Shown here: positions 55,889-64,000 of the stretch, piece after piece | Layout of the letters: every line of letters starts with the position of its first letter | Position numbering within the stretch: the stretch's first letter is position 1 | Position numbers and translations under genes: made by a program | Assembly: GCA_002840765.1 (NCBI GenBank) | Contig: PHCE01000002.1 | Location: 434,001-498,000 of the forward strand | Length of the DNA: 64,000 nt | From: Betaproteobacteria bacterium HGW-Betaproteobacteria-7 | Lineage (GTDB): Bacteria > Pseudomonadota > Gammaproteobacteria > Burkholderiales > Rhodocyclaceae | Direction of reading: 5' to 3' | The notes under the pieces: model-generated | Seen by the model: only the letters and a program-made list of their open reading frames with translations | Databases searched by the model: none | What the model was told of the DNA's origin: nothing

Positions 55889-58800
55889 CTAAAGATGTCT
55901 CCGATGATTCCGGTAAGGGCGACGGCGGCCGCCTCGAAATCGTAGTTTGCTATCAAATGTTCGAGCTCGTCGACCTGTTTTCCGTCAACTTGCTGGCGGA
56001 GGTCTGCCGCCAGTTTTTCGAATTCGCCGAGGGTCGCGGCGTCGCAACCGTTGGCCAGCGCCAGCAGGTTGGTCAGCGCCGCGCGCAGGGCTTCCGCCGG
56101 GGCCGGTGGGGCTGCCGGCAACCCCATCGGCGCAGCGGCATGGGGGGCGATGGCGGCCAGGGCGTCGGCCATCCCGGTAGCCAGTCCGTTCAGTCTTTCT
56201 TCCAGGTCGGGTGGCACGGCACCGGCCCGCCTGAGCAGAGCTTCCAATTCGCCGGCCAGCGTGGCCAGCCGGCTGGCACCCAGGTTGCCGGCCAGGCCGC
56301 GCAGCGTGTGGGCGAGCAGGATGGCGCCCTGGTGATCGCCGCTGGCCAGCAGGCTGCGCAGCCGGGAGATGGTATCGCCCTGAGTTTCGCCGAAGCGTCG
56401 GGCCAGGCGCCCGTAGAGTGCACCATTCTTCCCGAGGCGACCGAGGGCGGCGGCCAGATCGAGGATGGCGGGCGGCTCCTGCGCCTGCTTGGCAGTTGGC
56501 TGCTCGGGCGTGGCCGAGTTTTCCAGCCAGCGTGCCAGCGTGTTCTGCAGGACGCCGACGTCGATCGGTTTGGCTATGTGGTCGTCCATGCCCGCTTCCA
56601 GGCAGCGCTGGCGGTCGCTGGCCAGGGCATTGGCGGTCATGGCGATGATCGGCAGGCTGGCCTCGCCCAGTTCGCTGCGGATGCGCCGGCTGGCCTCGTA
56701 GCCATCCATCACCGGCATCTGGCAGTCCATCAGGACCAGGTCAACGCGGTTCTCCCGCAGACGGGCGATGGCCTCGGCGCCGTTCTCGGCCGTTCGCACC
56801 TGCAGGCCGAGCGTGGCCAGTATTTCCTCGGCCAGTTCGCGATTGACCTCATTGTCCTCGACCAGCAGGATGCGTTGGCCGGCAAAGCGCTGGCCGCTGG
56901 CGGCTGGACTGGCCGCTGCGCTGGGTGCGGCGGGCGGACGATGCAGGGCGGTCATGATGCTGTCGAACAGCGAGGACGGCGTCGCCGGTTTGTCGAGAAT
57001 GGCATCGACGGTGAGGCCGGCGAGCGCGGCCTGCAACTCGTCATGATCGTGGGCGGTGGTCATGATGATTTCCGGCCGCTCGCCAGCGGGGCTTTCGCGA
57101 TGAATGGCGGCGACCAGGTCGACGCCATCCATCCCCGGCATTTTCCAGTCGATGATCAGCAGGCGGTAGGGCCGTCCGCCACGGCGCGCCGCGGCCATTT
57201 CGATCAGGGCCTCGGCGCCGCCGGCGGCGACCTGGCAGTCGATATCGAGTGCCAACAGCATGTGGGCGAAAACCTCGCGGGCGCCGGCGCTGTCATCGAC
57301 CACCAGCGTCGGCAGCTGCTGGGGCAGGCCGAGGCGGGGCGGCAGCTCGGCCTCGGCCACCGGGAAGGCGAGTTCGAAGGTGAAGCAGCTACCGGCACCG
57401 GGGGCGCTGCTGACACTGATGCTGCCGCCGAGCAGGTCGACGATGCGCTTGCAGATCGACAGCCCGAGGCCGGTGCCGCCGTACTTGCGCGTCGTCGAAC
57501 TGTCGGCCTGAGTAAAGGCGGTGAATAGCCGGGCCAGCTGCTCTTCGCTCATGCCGATGCCGGTATCGCGAACCTGGAAGCGCAGGTGGACGGCCTCCGG
57601 CTCCTCGCCGGCGACCTCGACGCTGACCGTAATCTCGCCCTGTTCCGTGAATTTGATGGCATTGCCGACCAGGTTGAGCAGCACCTGGCCGAGGCGCAGT
57701 GAATCGCCGATCAGGCGGTCGGGGACGCCCGGGCCGATATCGAAGAGCAACTCCAGCCCCCGCTCGCGGGCCTTCTCGCCGCTGAGGCTGGCGAGGTGCT
57801 GGAGCGTTGATTCCAGGCTGAAGCTGGTGCGTTCGAAATTCATCATCCCGGCTTCGATCTTCGACAGGTCGAGAATGTCGTTGATGATGCCGAGCAGACC
57901 TTTGGCGGCGGCATCGACCTTGCTCAGGTAATTGCGCTGACGATCGGTGAGCTCGGTCTGCAGGGCGAGATAGGTCATGCCGATGATGGCGTTCATCGGC
58001 GTGCGAATCTCGTGGCTCATGTTGGCCAGGAATTCGGACTTGGCTGCAGCTGCTGCCTCGGCGGCGGCGCGGGCGGCAGTGGCTTCGCGCTCGGCATTTT
58101 TCTGGGCGGTGATGTCGACGATGATGCCGATCAGGCCACCCGGCGAGCCATCCGGCGCCTGGAAGGCGCTGACCGAGTAGAGCGTGTCACGCAGGCTGCC
58201 GTCGCCGCAGGGCATGGTGACTTCGCGGATGATGCGGCTGCAATTGGCGATCACCGCTTCATCCTCGGCCTGATAGGCCTGGCGTTCGGCTTCCGCCAGA
58301 TATTCCAGGTCGAGCACGCGGCGGCCGACGAAGAGGCTGCGGTCGATGCCGAAAAATTCCTCGTAGGCCTTGTTGCAGCCGAGGAAGCGGGTGTTGGCGC
58401 CCTTGTAGAAGATGGGGTTGGGAATGGTGTCGAGCAGGGCGCGCTGGAAGGCGAACTGGCGTACCAGTTCGCTCTCGATCTCGCGCCGGTCGGAGACGTC
58501 GAGCACCGTCATCAGCAAGGAATCCAGCCCGCCGTCGAGGCCGTGTACGGCGGCCAGCTGAACATCTCCCCAGCGCGTGGCGCCATGGGCGTCGATGAAT
58601 TCGAACTCGCTGCGCAGCGTGCTCTTTCGTCCGTCGGCGAGTTCGCGCAGGGCCTGCTGCAGGCGGATGGCTTCGCCCGGCGTCAGGCACAGGTTGGTGC
58701 TGTCGCGCAGTTCGACCAGCGAATGGCTGAGGAAATCGGCGAAGGCGCGATTGATTTCCATCGGCCGGAAGTCGCCGCCGAGGCTGACGATGCCGACGGC

Positions 58801-60174
58801 TGCATTGTCGAAAATGGCTCGGTAGAAGGCTTCGCGCTTCTGCAGGTTTTCCCGGCTGCGCTGCAGGTCATGGGTGCGCAGGGCGACGGTCTCTTCGAGA
58901 TCGGCATTGACCTGCTCCATCGACTGCCGGGCGACCAGCAACTGCAGGCGCATGGATTCCAGGCCATCAGCCAGATGCACGACCTCCTGCCAGGGGGCGT
59001 CGGTGCTTACCGGGGAGTCCAGTTCCTGGCGGCCGATGCGTTGGCTGTCAGCGGTCAGTGCGGCCAGCGGTTCGCCGAAGCGGTGGGCGATGCGCACGGC
59101 GACCGTGACCCCGAGGCCGAGGGCGATCAACAGGATGGCAGCGAGCGCAGCCAGATCGCTGCCGGTGACCGGCACGAAATCGTTGAGCGGGGCGACGACC
59201 GCCAGCCAGACGCCGGTGCGCTGGTCGGTGACGTGGCTCAGCCGGCTGAGCCAGGTGCCATCCGGCCGCTCGAAACGATGCAGGCGGCTCAGCGGTTGAG
59301 GATCTTGCCGCCACAGCCTGTGGGCCTCGGTCAGTTCGGGCAGGCCGAGTTCGGCTGGCGTGCGCAGCAGGGCCTGGTCCGCCGCCTGGCGATCAGTGAA
59401 GCGCGGATCGTCGGGGGGCGCCACCAGACGACCGTCGTCGAGCAGCAGCGCCGCCTGGCCACGGGTACCGGCTTTCAGGCGGGTGGTGAACTGGGCGATG
59501 TCGGTGAGCCGGACATCGTGGGCAATGACGTAGTGCGAGCCATCAGCCGCCTGCCAGCGCATGGCGGCGGTGACGCCGGGTTCGCGGGTGGTGAAGAAGC
59601 TGTAGGGTTCGGTCCAGTGCACCGCGTCGGCGCTGGTCTGAGCCATGACGCCTTGGAACCAGGGGCGCTGGCGCGGATCGTAGTCGCGCTCGCGGACGTC
59701 GATGGATTCGATCTCGCGGCGGGCATTCCAGGTGATCCAGTAGGTCTGATTTCCCCATTCGGCTGGATTGCTGAGACGATTGATCCAGCCGCCCTTGCCG
59801 TCGAGCAGCAGGAAGAATTCACGGCCGGACTCGTGGGCGAAGATGATCGAGTTGATTTCCCGGTGATTGGCCAGGATGGGGAAGAAGAAATCGTTGAAGC
59901 GCAGCAACTGGTTGTGATCCAGCTGGCCGGCGGCGCCCCAGGCATGGCTGCTGCGCAGGGTCGTCTCGACCGTGTCGAGGAGGCGGGTGTAGCGGCCTTC
60001 GAGTTGCTCGGAAGCGAGCTGCAGCTGGCCTTCCGCCAGGCGGTCCACGGTCGGTTTGCCGATCAGCAAGACGATGGCCAGGGTGAAGGCGGCCAGGGCA
60101 GCCAGCATCAGCAGACCGATGCGCAGGACCAGGCTGTTGGCGAAACCGGGTTTTCGGAACAGGACACCGCGCAA
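55885..60174 (-). CDS. hybrid sensor histidine kinase (Cache-PAS-PAS-HisKA-HATPase-REC-REC-HPt)
   Basis: A 1429-residue membrane sensor. Transmembrane segments at about 17-39 and 335-357 enclose a periplasmic Cache-like domain ([16 protein letters not shown], typical of dCache). Cytoplasmic parts in order: HAMP-like segment, two PAS domains (about 455-700), HisKA with phospho-His near 720 ([10 protein letters not shown]), HATPase, two receiver domains (aspartates near 1007, IIDWKMPG, and 1149, [10 protein letters not shown]) and an HPt domain (His near 1288, [10 protein letters not shown]). A full phosphorelay in one chain, coupled to the HD-GYP regulator. Ligand unknown. Confidence 0.94.
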   Translation of the reverse strand: MRGVLFRKPGFANSLVLRIGLLMLAALAAFTLAIVLLIGKPTVDRLAEGQLQLASEQLEGRYTRLLDTVETTLRSSHAWGAAGQLDHNQLLRFNDFFFPILANHREINSIIFAHESGREFFLLLDGKGGWINRLSNPAEWGNQTYWITWNARREIESIDVRERDYDPRQRPWFQGVMAQTSADAVHWTEPYSFFTTREPGVTAAMRWQAADGSHYVIAHDVRLTDIAQFTTRLKAGTRGQAALLLDDGRLVAPPDDPRFTDRQAADQALLRTPAELGLPELTEAHRLWRQDPQPLSRLHRFERPDGTWLSRLSHVTDQRTGVWLAVVAPLNDFVPVTGSDLAALAAILLIALGLGVTVAVRIAHRFGEPLAALTADSQRIGRQELDSPVSTDAPWQEVVHLADGLESMRLQLLVARQSMEQVNADLEETVALRTHDLQRSRENLQKREAFYRAIFDNAAVGIVSLGGDFRPMEINRAFADFLSHSLVELRDSTNLCLTPGEAIRLQQALRELADGRKSTLRSEFEFIDAHGATRWGDVQLAAVHGLDGGLDSLLMTVLDVSDRREIESELVRQFAFQRALLDTIPNPIFYKGANTRFLGCNKAYEEFFGIDRSLFVGRRVLDLEYLAEAERQAYQAEDEAVIANCSRIIREVTMPCGDGSLRDTLYSVSAFQAPDGSPGGLIGIIVDITAQKNAEREATAARAAAEAAAAAKSEFLANMSHEIRTPMNAIIGMTYLALQTELTDRQRNYLSKVDAAAKGLLGIINDILDLSKIEAGMMNFERTSFSLESTLQHLASLSGEKARERGLELLFDIGPGVPDRLIGDSLRLGQVLLNLVGNAIKFTEQGEITVSVEVAGEEPEAVHLRFQVRDTGIGMSEEQLARLFTAFTQADSSTTRKYGGTGLGLSICKRIVDLLGGSISVSSAPGAGSCFTFELAFPVAEAELPPRLGLPQQLPTLVVDDSAGAREVFAHMLLALDIDCQVAAGGAEALIEMAAARRGGRPYRLLIIDWKMPGMDGVDLVAAIHRESPAGERPEIIMTTAHDHDELQAALAGLTVDAILDKPATPSSLFDSIMTALHRPPAAPSAAASPAASGQRFAGQRILLVEDNEVNRELAEEILATLGLQVRTAENGAEAIARLRENRVDLVLMDCQMPVMDGYEASRRIRSELGEASLPIIAMTANALASDRQRCLEAGMDDHIAKPIDVGVLQNTLARWLENSATPEQPTAKQAQEPPAILDLAAALGRLGKNGALYGRLARRFGETQGDTISRLRSLLASGDHQGAILLAHTLRGLAGNLGASRLATLAGELEALLRRAGAVPPDLEERLNGLATGMADALAAIAPHAAAPMGLPAAPPAPAEALRAALTNLLALANGCDAATLGEFEKLAADLRQQVDGKQVDELEHLIANYDFEAAAVALTGIIGDIFR

Positions 60175-60279
60175 ACCGCATCTCCCTGGTGCGTTTTGTC
60201 AGTGCCACTATGTCATCGGCCTGACATGCTATAGCGATGATCAGAATAGCTGAAGCGCCGCTGGCGCAGCAAGCGAAGA

Positions 60280-61308
60280 TCAGGGTATGACGGTGATTTC
60301 AGTCGGTTGCCCGATGAAGTCGAGACGCTTTTTCAGTGTTTCGCTGACGAAGATGCGGTTATTGCCGTCTATGCGCAGGACCTGGGTGAGACCCATCTTG
60401 CCGGCGAGTTTGGCCCAGCCTTCGTCACCAGCGATGAAAATCGGCTTTGAGGCGGCGTCGGACAGTGTGCCGGCGCGCGGTCCGGCGGGGATCAGCACGG
60501 TCACCGCCTGGGTGTGGTCGGCCGGGTAGCCGTTGCGCGGGTCGAGCAGGTGGGCGTAGCGCTTGCCGTCGACCTCGAAATAGCGCTGGTAGTCACCGGA
60601 GGTGCCGATCGCCTCGCCGTCGGCCAGCTGCACCGTGGCCAACGGCCCGGGCTGGCGCGGGTGCTGGATGCCGATGCGCCAGGCGCGGCCTTCGCGGCTG
60701 CCGAGCGCCATGACGTTGCCGCCGATGTTGATCAGCGCGTTCTTGATGCCCTGGGCGCGCAGGATGGCGGCGGCGCGGTCGAGGGCGACGCCTTTCAGGT
60801 AACCACCGAAATCGAGGGCGACGTCGGCATTGCGGCTGGTCACCGTGGTGCCGTCGACGACGATGTCGGCGAGCGAGGGCTTTTTCTTCAGCAAGCTGGC
60901 GATGGCCGCCGGTGGCGGCAGCTCGCCCTTGAACTCGTCGGCCTGGAAGCCCCATAGGCGGATCAGCTGGCCGACGCCGGGATCGAACAGGTGCTCGCCC
61001 TGGGCGCTCAAGTCCTGGGCGTCGCGGATCAGTTCCGCCAGTTCGGGCGTGACCGTGTGCGGCTGGCCGGCGGCGATGGCGGCATTGAGCGCGGACAGTT
61101 CGGAGGGCTGCCAGGCGTGGTAGGCGCGGTGCATGCGGTCAAATTCGCGCAGTACGGCGGCGATCGCCTGGCGGCCCTGCTCGGCCTCGGCGCTGACGAT
61201 GATGACCTCGACGCGGGTGCCGAAGACGTAGGCCTGCTGCTCCTGCAGCGGCGTCCGGCCGCAGGCGGCGAGGACGCCGGCGAGCAGCAGGATCAGGACA
61301 GTCCGCAT
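60280..61308 (-). CDS. apbE: FAD:protein FMN transferase ApbE
   Basis: A 342-residue lipoprotein (lipobox LAAC, cysteine at residue 16). ApbE features are AYVFGTRVEV, FDPGVGQLIRLWGF, the ALDFGGYLKGVALDRA and NIGGNVMALG segments, and the C-terminal SDAASKPIFI. It attaches FMN covalently to threonine or serine of target subunits such as NqrB/NqrC and RnfG. No such target is in the window. The start overlaps the gshB end by 16 bases. Confidence 0.94.
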   Translation of the reverse strand: MRTVLILLLAGVLAACGRTPLQEQQAYVFGTRVEVIIVSAEAEQGRQAIAAVLREFDRMHRAYHAWQPSELSALNAAIAAGQPHTVTPELAELIRDAQDLSAQGEHLFDPGVGQLIRLWGFQADEFKGELPPPAAIASLLKKKPSLADIVVDGTTVTSRNADVALDFGGYLKGVALDRAAAILRAQGIKNALINIGGNVMALGSREGRAWRIGIQHPRQPGPLATVQLADGEAIGTSGDYQRYFEVDGKRYAHLLDPRNGYPADHTQAVTVLIPAGPRAGTLSDAASKPIFIAGDEGWAKLAGKMGLTQVLRIDGNNRIFVSETLKKRLDFIGQPTEITVIP

Positions 61309-62312
61309 GCGTGTTCGATGGCGGTGATGAAGGCGCCGGCGGCGTCGAAGCCGGTTTGCTGGCGGATTTCCACCATGCAGGTGGGGCTGGTGACGTTGAT
61401 TTCGGTGAGGTGGTCGCCGATCACGTCGATGCCGACCAGCATCAGGCCGCGCTTGAGCAGCAGCGGCGCCAGCGTCTCGGCGATCTCGCGGTCACGTGCC
61501 GTCAGTTCCTGGGCGATGCCGGTGCCGCCGGCAGCGAGGTTGCCGCGCGTCTCGCCGGCCTTGGGAATGCGCGCCAGGCACCAGGGCACAACCTGCCCGC
61601 CGATCAGCAGGATGCGCTTGTCGCCATGCGTGATCTCCGGCAGGAAGCGTTGCGCCATGATGGTCTGGCGGCCTTCGGCGGTCAGCGTCTCGAGGATGAC
61701 GTTACGGTTCGGGTCGTTGCGGTGGATGCGGAAGATGCCGCTGCCGCCCATGCCGTCGAGCGGCTTGACGATGACGTCGCGCTGCTCGTCGATGAAGTGC
61801 TGGAGCTGGTTGAGGTCGCGGGCGACCAGGGTTTCCGGGGCGAATTGCGGGAATTCGGCGATGGCCAGCTTTTCCGAGTGGTCGCGCAGGGCGCGCGGCC
61901 GGTTGAAGACCTTGACGCCGTCGGCCTCGGCGCGTTCGAGCAGCCAGGTGGCGGCGAGGAATTCGCGGTCGAAAGGCGGGTCGCGGCGCATCAGGATGGC
62001 GTCGAAAGCCTTTAGCGGCAGCCATTCGCAGCCGGTCTCGCGGTGCCAGTCGTGGTCGTCCGGGCGCAGGTGGAGGTGCCGTGCCTCGCCGTAGACGCCG
62101 CCGGGGTGGTGCGCTTCCGGCCGGCGCCAGCACAAGCTGGCGCAGTCGATGGCGAACACCTCATGGCCGTGATGTTCGGCGGCGCGCATCATGGCGATGG
62201 TGGAATCCTTCCACGCCTTCATGCCGGGCAGGGGATCAGTGACGAAGGCCAGGCGCAGCGGCTGGCTGCTGCCGCCGAGCAGGTGCTTCTCGAAGTGAAG
62301 TTGCTGGGCCAC
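61293..62312 (-). CDS. gshB: glutathione synthase
   Basis: A 339-residue ATP-grasp enzyme, GshB type: N-terminal LRLAFVTDPLPGMKAWKDST, ATP-binding VIVKPLDGMGGSGIFRI, and the C-terminal EINVTSPTCMVEI with metal-binding residues. It adds glycine to gamma-glutamylcysteine. It is five bases downstream of gshA and overlaps apbE. Confidence 0.97.
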   Translation of the reverse strand: MAQQLHFEKHLLGGSSQPLRLAFVTDPLPGMKAWKDSTIAMMRAAEHHGHEVFAIDCASLCWRRPEAHHPGGVYGEARHLHLRPDDHDWHRETGCEWLPLKAFDAILMRRDPPFDREFLAATWLLERAEADGVKVFNRPRALRDHSEKLAIAEFPQFAPETLVARDLNQLQHFIDEQRDVIVKPLDGMGGSGIFRIHRNDPNRNVILETLTAEGRQTIMAQRFLPEITHGDKRILLIGGQVVPWCLARIPKAGETRGNLAAGGTGIAQELTARDREIAETLAPLLLKRGLMLVGIDVIGDHLTEINVTSPTCMVEIRQQTGFDAAGAFITAIEHACGLS

Positions 62313-62317
62313 GGCGC

Positions 62318-63604
62318 TCAGTCGCCTTCCGGTGCCGTGCGCTCAAGTTCGATGGCGGCGGCGAGGCAGGCCAGGCGGCCGACGACACCGTAGGCGTAGA
62401 AACGGTTGGGCGGCGAATCGGGATTGCCGCAGCGGTAGTCGGGCAGGTTGCAGCCGGTGTCGAAGGCCAGCGGCTCGAAATGCATGCCCGGCGCGTTCAG
62501 GTTCTCGTCCTTGCCGCGCCCGGTATGCACGCGGTAGAAGCCGCCGACGACGTAGCGGTCGATCATGTAGATGACCGGCTCGGCGACCGCTTCATTGACT
62601 GTCTCGAAGGAGTGCACGCCTTCCTGGATCAGCACCTCGGAGACTTCCAGGCCTTCCTTGCCGACGCTCATCTTGTTGCGCTGCTTGCGGTTGAGGGCGA
62701 TCACCTCTTCCGCATCGCGCACCGTCATGATGCCCATGCCGTAGGTGCCAGCGTCGGCCTTGACCACCACGTAGGGGGTCTCGTCGATCTCGTATTCCTT
62801 GTACTTTTCCTTGACGATGTCGAGCACCGCGGCAACGTTGGCGGCCAGGCATTCTTCGCCCTGGCGCTCGTGGAAATTGATGCTGCGGCAGACCGAGAAG
62901 GTCGGGTTGATGCGCCACGGGTCGATGCCGATTTCCCGGGCGAAGTCGTTGGCCACCTGGTCATAGGCGGCGAAGTGGTTGGACTTGCGGCGGACTGCCC
63001 AGCCGGCGTGCAGCGGCGGCAGCACGAACTGCTCCTGCAGGTTCTGCAGGATAGGCGGGATGCCAGCCGAGAGGTCGTTGTTGAGCAGCACGGCGCAGGG
63101 GTCGAAGCCGTCAAGGCCGAGCCGGTGCGGGCCGCGGACCAGCGGTTCGAGCAGCAATTGCTGGCCGTTCGGCAGATCGATGGGCGTCGGCTGGGTGATT
63201 TCCGGCAGCAGGCTGCCGAGGCGGACGTTGAGACCGGTCTGGCGCAGGATGGCGGCGATCTGGGCGACGTTCTGCAGGTAGAACAGGTTGCGCGTGTGGT
63301 TTTCCGGAATCAGCAGCAGGTTGCGCGCATCCGGGCAGATCTTCTCGATGGCGCTCATCGCCGCCTGCACGCAGAGCGGCAGGAAAGCCTGGTTGAGGTT
63401 GTTGAAGCCGCCAGGGAACAGGTTGGTGTCCACGGGCGCCAGCTTGAAGCCGGAGTTACGCAGGTCGCAGGACGAATAGAAGGGCGGCGTGTGCTCCTGC
63501 CACTGGCCGCGCAGCCAGTGTTCGATCTCGGTGCTGCTGTCGAGGAAGCGCCGTTCGAGTTCGAGGAGGGGGCCGCTGAGGGCGGTAGTGAGGTGGGGGA
63601 CCAT
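62318..63604 (-). CDS. gshA: glutamate-cysteine ligase, betaproteobacterial/Acidithiobacillus type
   Basis: A 428-residue enzyme of the class found in betaproteobacteria and Acidithiobacillus, which is unrelated in length and sequence to E. coli GshA. Typical pieces are FKLAPVDTNLFPGGFNNL near residue 55, VVVKADAGTYGMGIMTV near residue 275 and YVVGGFYRVHTGRGKDENLN near residue 350. It makes gamma-glutamylcysteine, the first step in glutathione synthesis, and pairs with gshB downstream. Confidence 0.94.
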   Translation of the reverse strand: MVPHLTTALSGPLLELERRFLDSSTEIEHWLRGQWQEHTPPFYSSCDLRNSGFKLAPVDTNLFPGGFNNLNQAFLPLCVQAAMSAIEKICPDARNLLLIPENHTRNLFYLQNVAQIAAILRQTGLNVRLGSLLPEITQPTPIDLPNGQQLLLEPLVRGPHRLGLDGFDPCAVLLNNDLSAGIPPILQNLQEQFVLPPLHAGWAVRRKSNHFAAYDQVANDFAREIGIDPWRINPTFSVCRSINFHERQGEECLAANVAAVLDIVKEKYKEYEIDETPYVVVKADAGTYGMGIMTVRDAEEVIALNRKQRNKMSVGKEGLEVSEVLIQEGVHSFETVNEAVAEPVIYMIDRYVVGGFYRVHTGRGKDENLNAPGMHFEPLAFDTGCNLPDYRCGNPDSPPNRFYAYGVVGRLACLAAAIELERTAPEGD

Positions 63605-63676
63605 GGGCTGTCTCGGTGCCGGGAAGGCAAGTTATTGTCGGCGGGAATGTTACACCGCGGTGCAGCAAAATACTCC

Positions 63677-63690
63677 CTGATCCGGATCAA
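63677..63690. promoter_or_regulatory. FNR-type box, one mismatch, in gshA/ABC-F divergent region
   Basis: CTGATCCGGATCAA matches nine of ten positions of TTGATNNNNATCAA. It is 73 bases upstream of gshA and about 63 upstream of the ABC-F gene. The rest of the 148-base divergent region holds a TAAAAT box (63705-63710) that could serve the ABC-F gene. Confidence 0.4.
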
Positions 63691-63752
63691 GTCCTTGAAA
63701 GCAGGTAAAATTCGGCCCTTCGTTTTACCGCCTTACGCAGATCGGAATCGCC

Positions 63753-64000
63753 GTGCTCGTCGCCGCCAACATCACCATGCAGTTCGGGGCCAAACCCCTG
63801 TTCGAAAACGTCAACGTCAAATTCGGCGAAGGCTATCGCTACGGCCTGATTGGCGCCAACGGCGCCGGCAAGTCCACCTTCATGAAAATCCTGTGTGGCG
63901 AGCTCGAATCATCGGCCGGCAATGTCTCGAAGGAAAAGCACGAGCGCATGGCCTACCTGAAACAGGACCAGTTCGCCTTCGAAGACATGCGCGTGCTCGA
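63753..64000 (+). CDS. ABC-F family ATPase, YbiT-like, N-terminal part
   Basis: The first 82 residues are present; the gene runs off the window. It begins at GTG 63753 with [19 protein letters not shown] and has Walker [10 protein letters not shown] followed by QDQFAFED, which is nearly the pattern of E. coli YbiT. ABC-F proteins have two ABC domains and act on ribosomes, not as transporters. The close YbiT-like start gives good family confidence; the ABC signature and second domain are outside the window. Confidence 0.88.
   Translation, partial: MLVAANITMQFGAKPLFENVNVKFGEGYRYGLIGANGAGKSTFMKILCGELESSAGNVSKEKHERMAYLKQDQFAFEDMRVL

Noticed and set aside
55957-60234. Long plus-strand open frames opposite the hybrid kinase (523 and 740 codons)
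   Set aside because: Same reason: antisense shadows in high-GC DNA; the minus-strand kinase has complete domain motifs.

Overview
The window is a high-GC chromosomal segment from a betaproteobacterium. The best fit is a Rhodocyclales-type organism (Azoarcus/Dechloromonas relatives), inferred from the gene content: a xanthomonadin/arcuflavin-like aryl polyene pigment locus, a beta-type gshA-gshB pair, FNR-type boxes and NarX-like sensor motifs. No 16S rRNA or tRNA gene is present to confirm this. The segment spans the chromosomal replication origin, and no gene-free stretch exceeds 300 bases.

Layout. (1) 1-3619: the end of a NodI/NodJ-type ABC exporter with a Nudix hydrolase, then the cutA-dsbD pair. 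(2) 3683-18138: a tightly overlapping plus-strand operon for aryl polyene synthesis and export. It holds two acyl carrier proteins, two ketosynthases plus a chain-length-factor-like protein, two dehydratases, a ketoreductase, an AMP-forming starter ligase, acyltransferase, LolA-like and MMPL export proteins, a methyltransferase, a hydrolase, a polysaccharide deacetylase and a lipoprotein. (3) 18145-25846: a convergent minus-strand block with an antiporter, glycosyltransferase, acyltransferase, MipA-like outer membrane protein, XanB2-like chorismatase (aryl starter), flavin-dependent halogenase and a radical SAM protein. Together, 2 and 3 encode a complete and probably halogenated aryl polyene pathway. 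(4) 25915-29157: a TSUP exporter and an MCE (MlaE/MlaD/lipoprotein) lipid transport set with no ATPase.

(5) 29158-38707: origin region, with leftward rpmH-rnpA-yidD-yidC-mnmE and rightward dnaA-dnaN-gyrB. The intergenic region left of mnmE and the dnaA-dnaN intergenic region are diverged inverted copies of one another (about 214 bp, DnaA boxes at matching spacing). Three parS-like sites (11.5, 22.7 and 36.2 kb) surround the origin.

(6) 38733-50648: a defence and stress island: a type I restriction-modification operon with two S subunits and with DinD and RhuM genes inside it, a YgjP-type metallopeptidase, a class II Fic protein with palindromic operators, and a divergent ADP-ribosylglycohydrolase. 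(7) 50751-54610: a DUF3553-type protein, then a minus-strand operon of a Crp/FNR regulator with two NarX P-box-like motifs, a 64-residue protein and an HPP-family (nitrite-transport-type) membrane protein, preceded by two FNR boxes; then dtd. (8) 54616-60174: a hybrid sensor kinase, an HD-GYP response regulator and a truncated sirtuin remnant. (9) 60280-64000: apbE, gshB, gshA and the start of a YbiT-like ABC-F protein.
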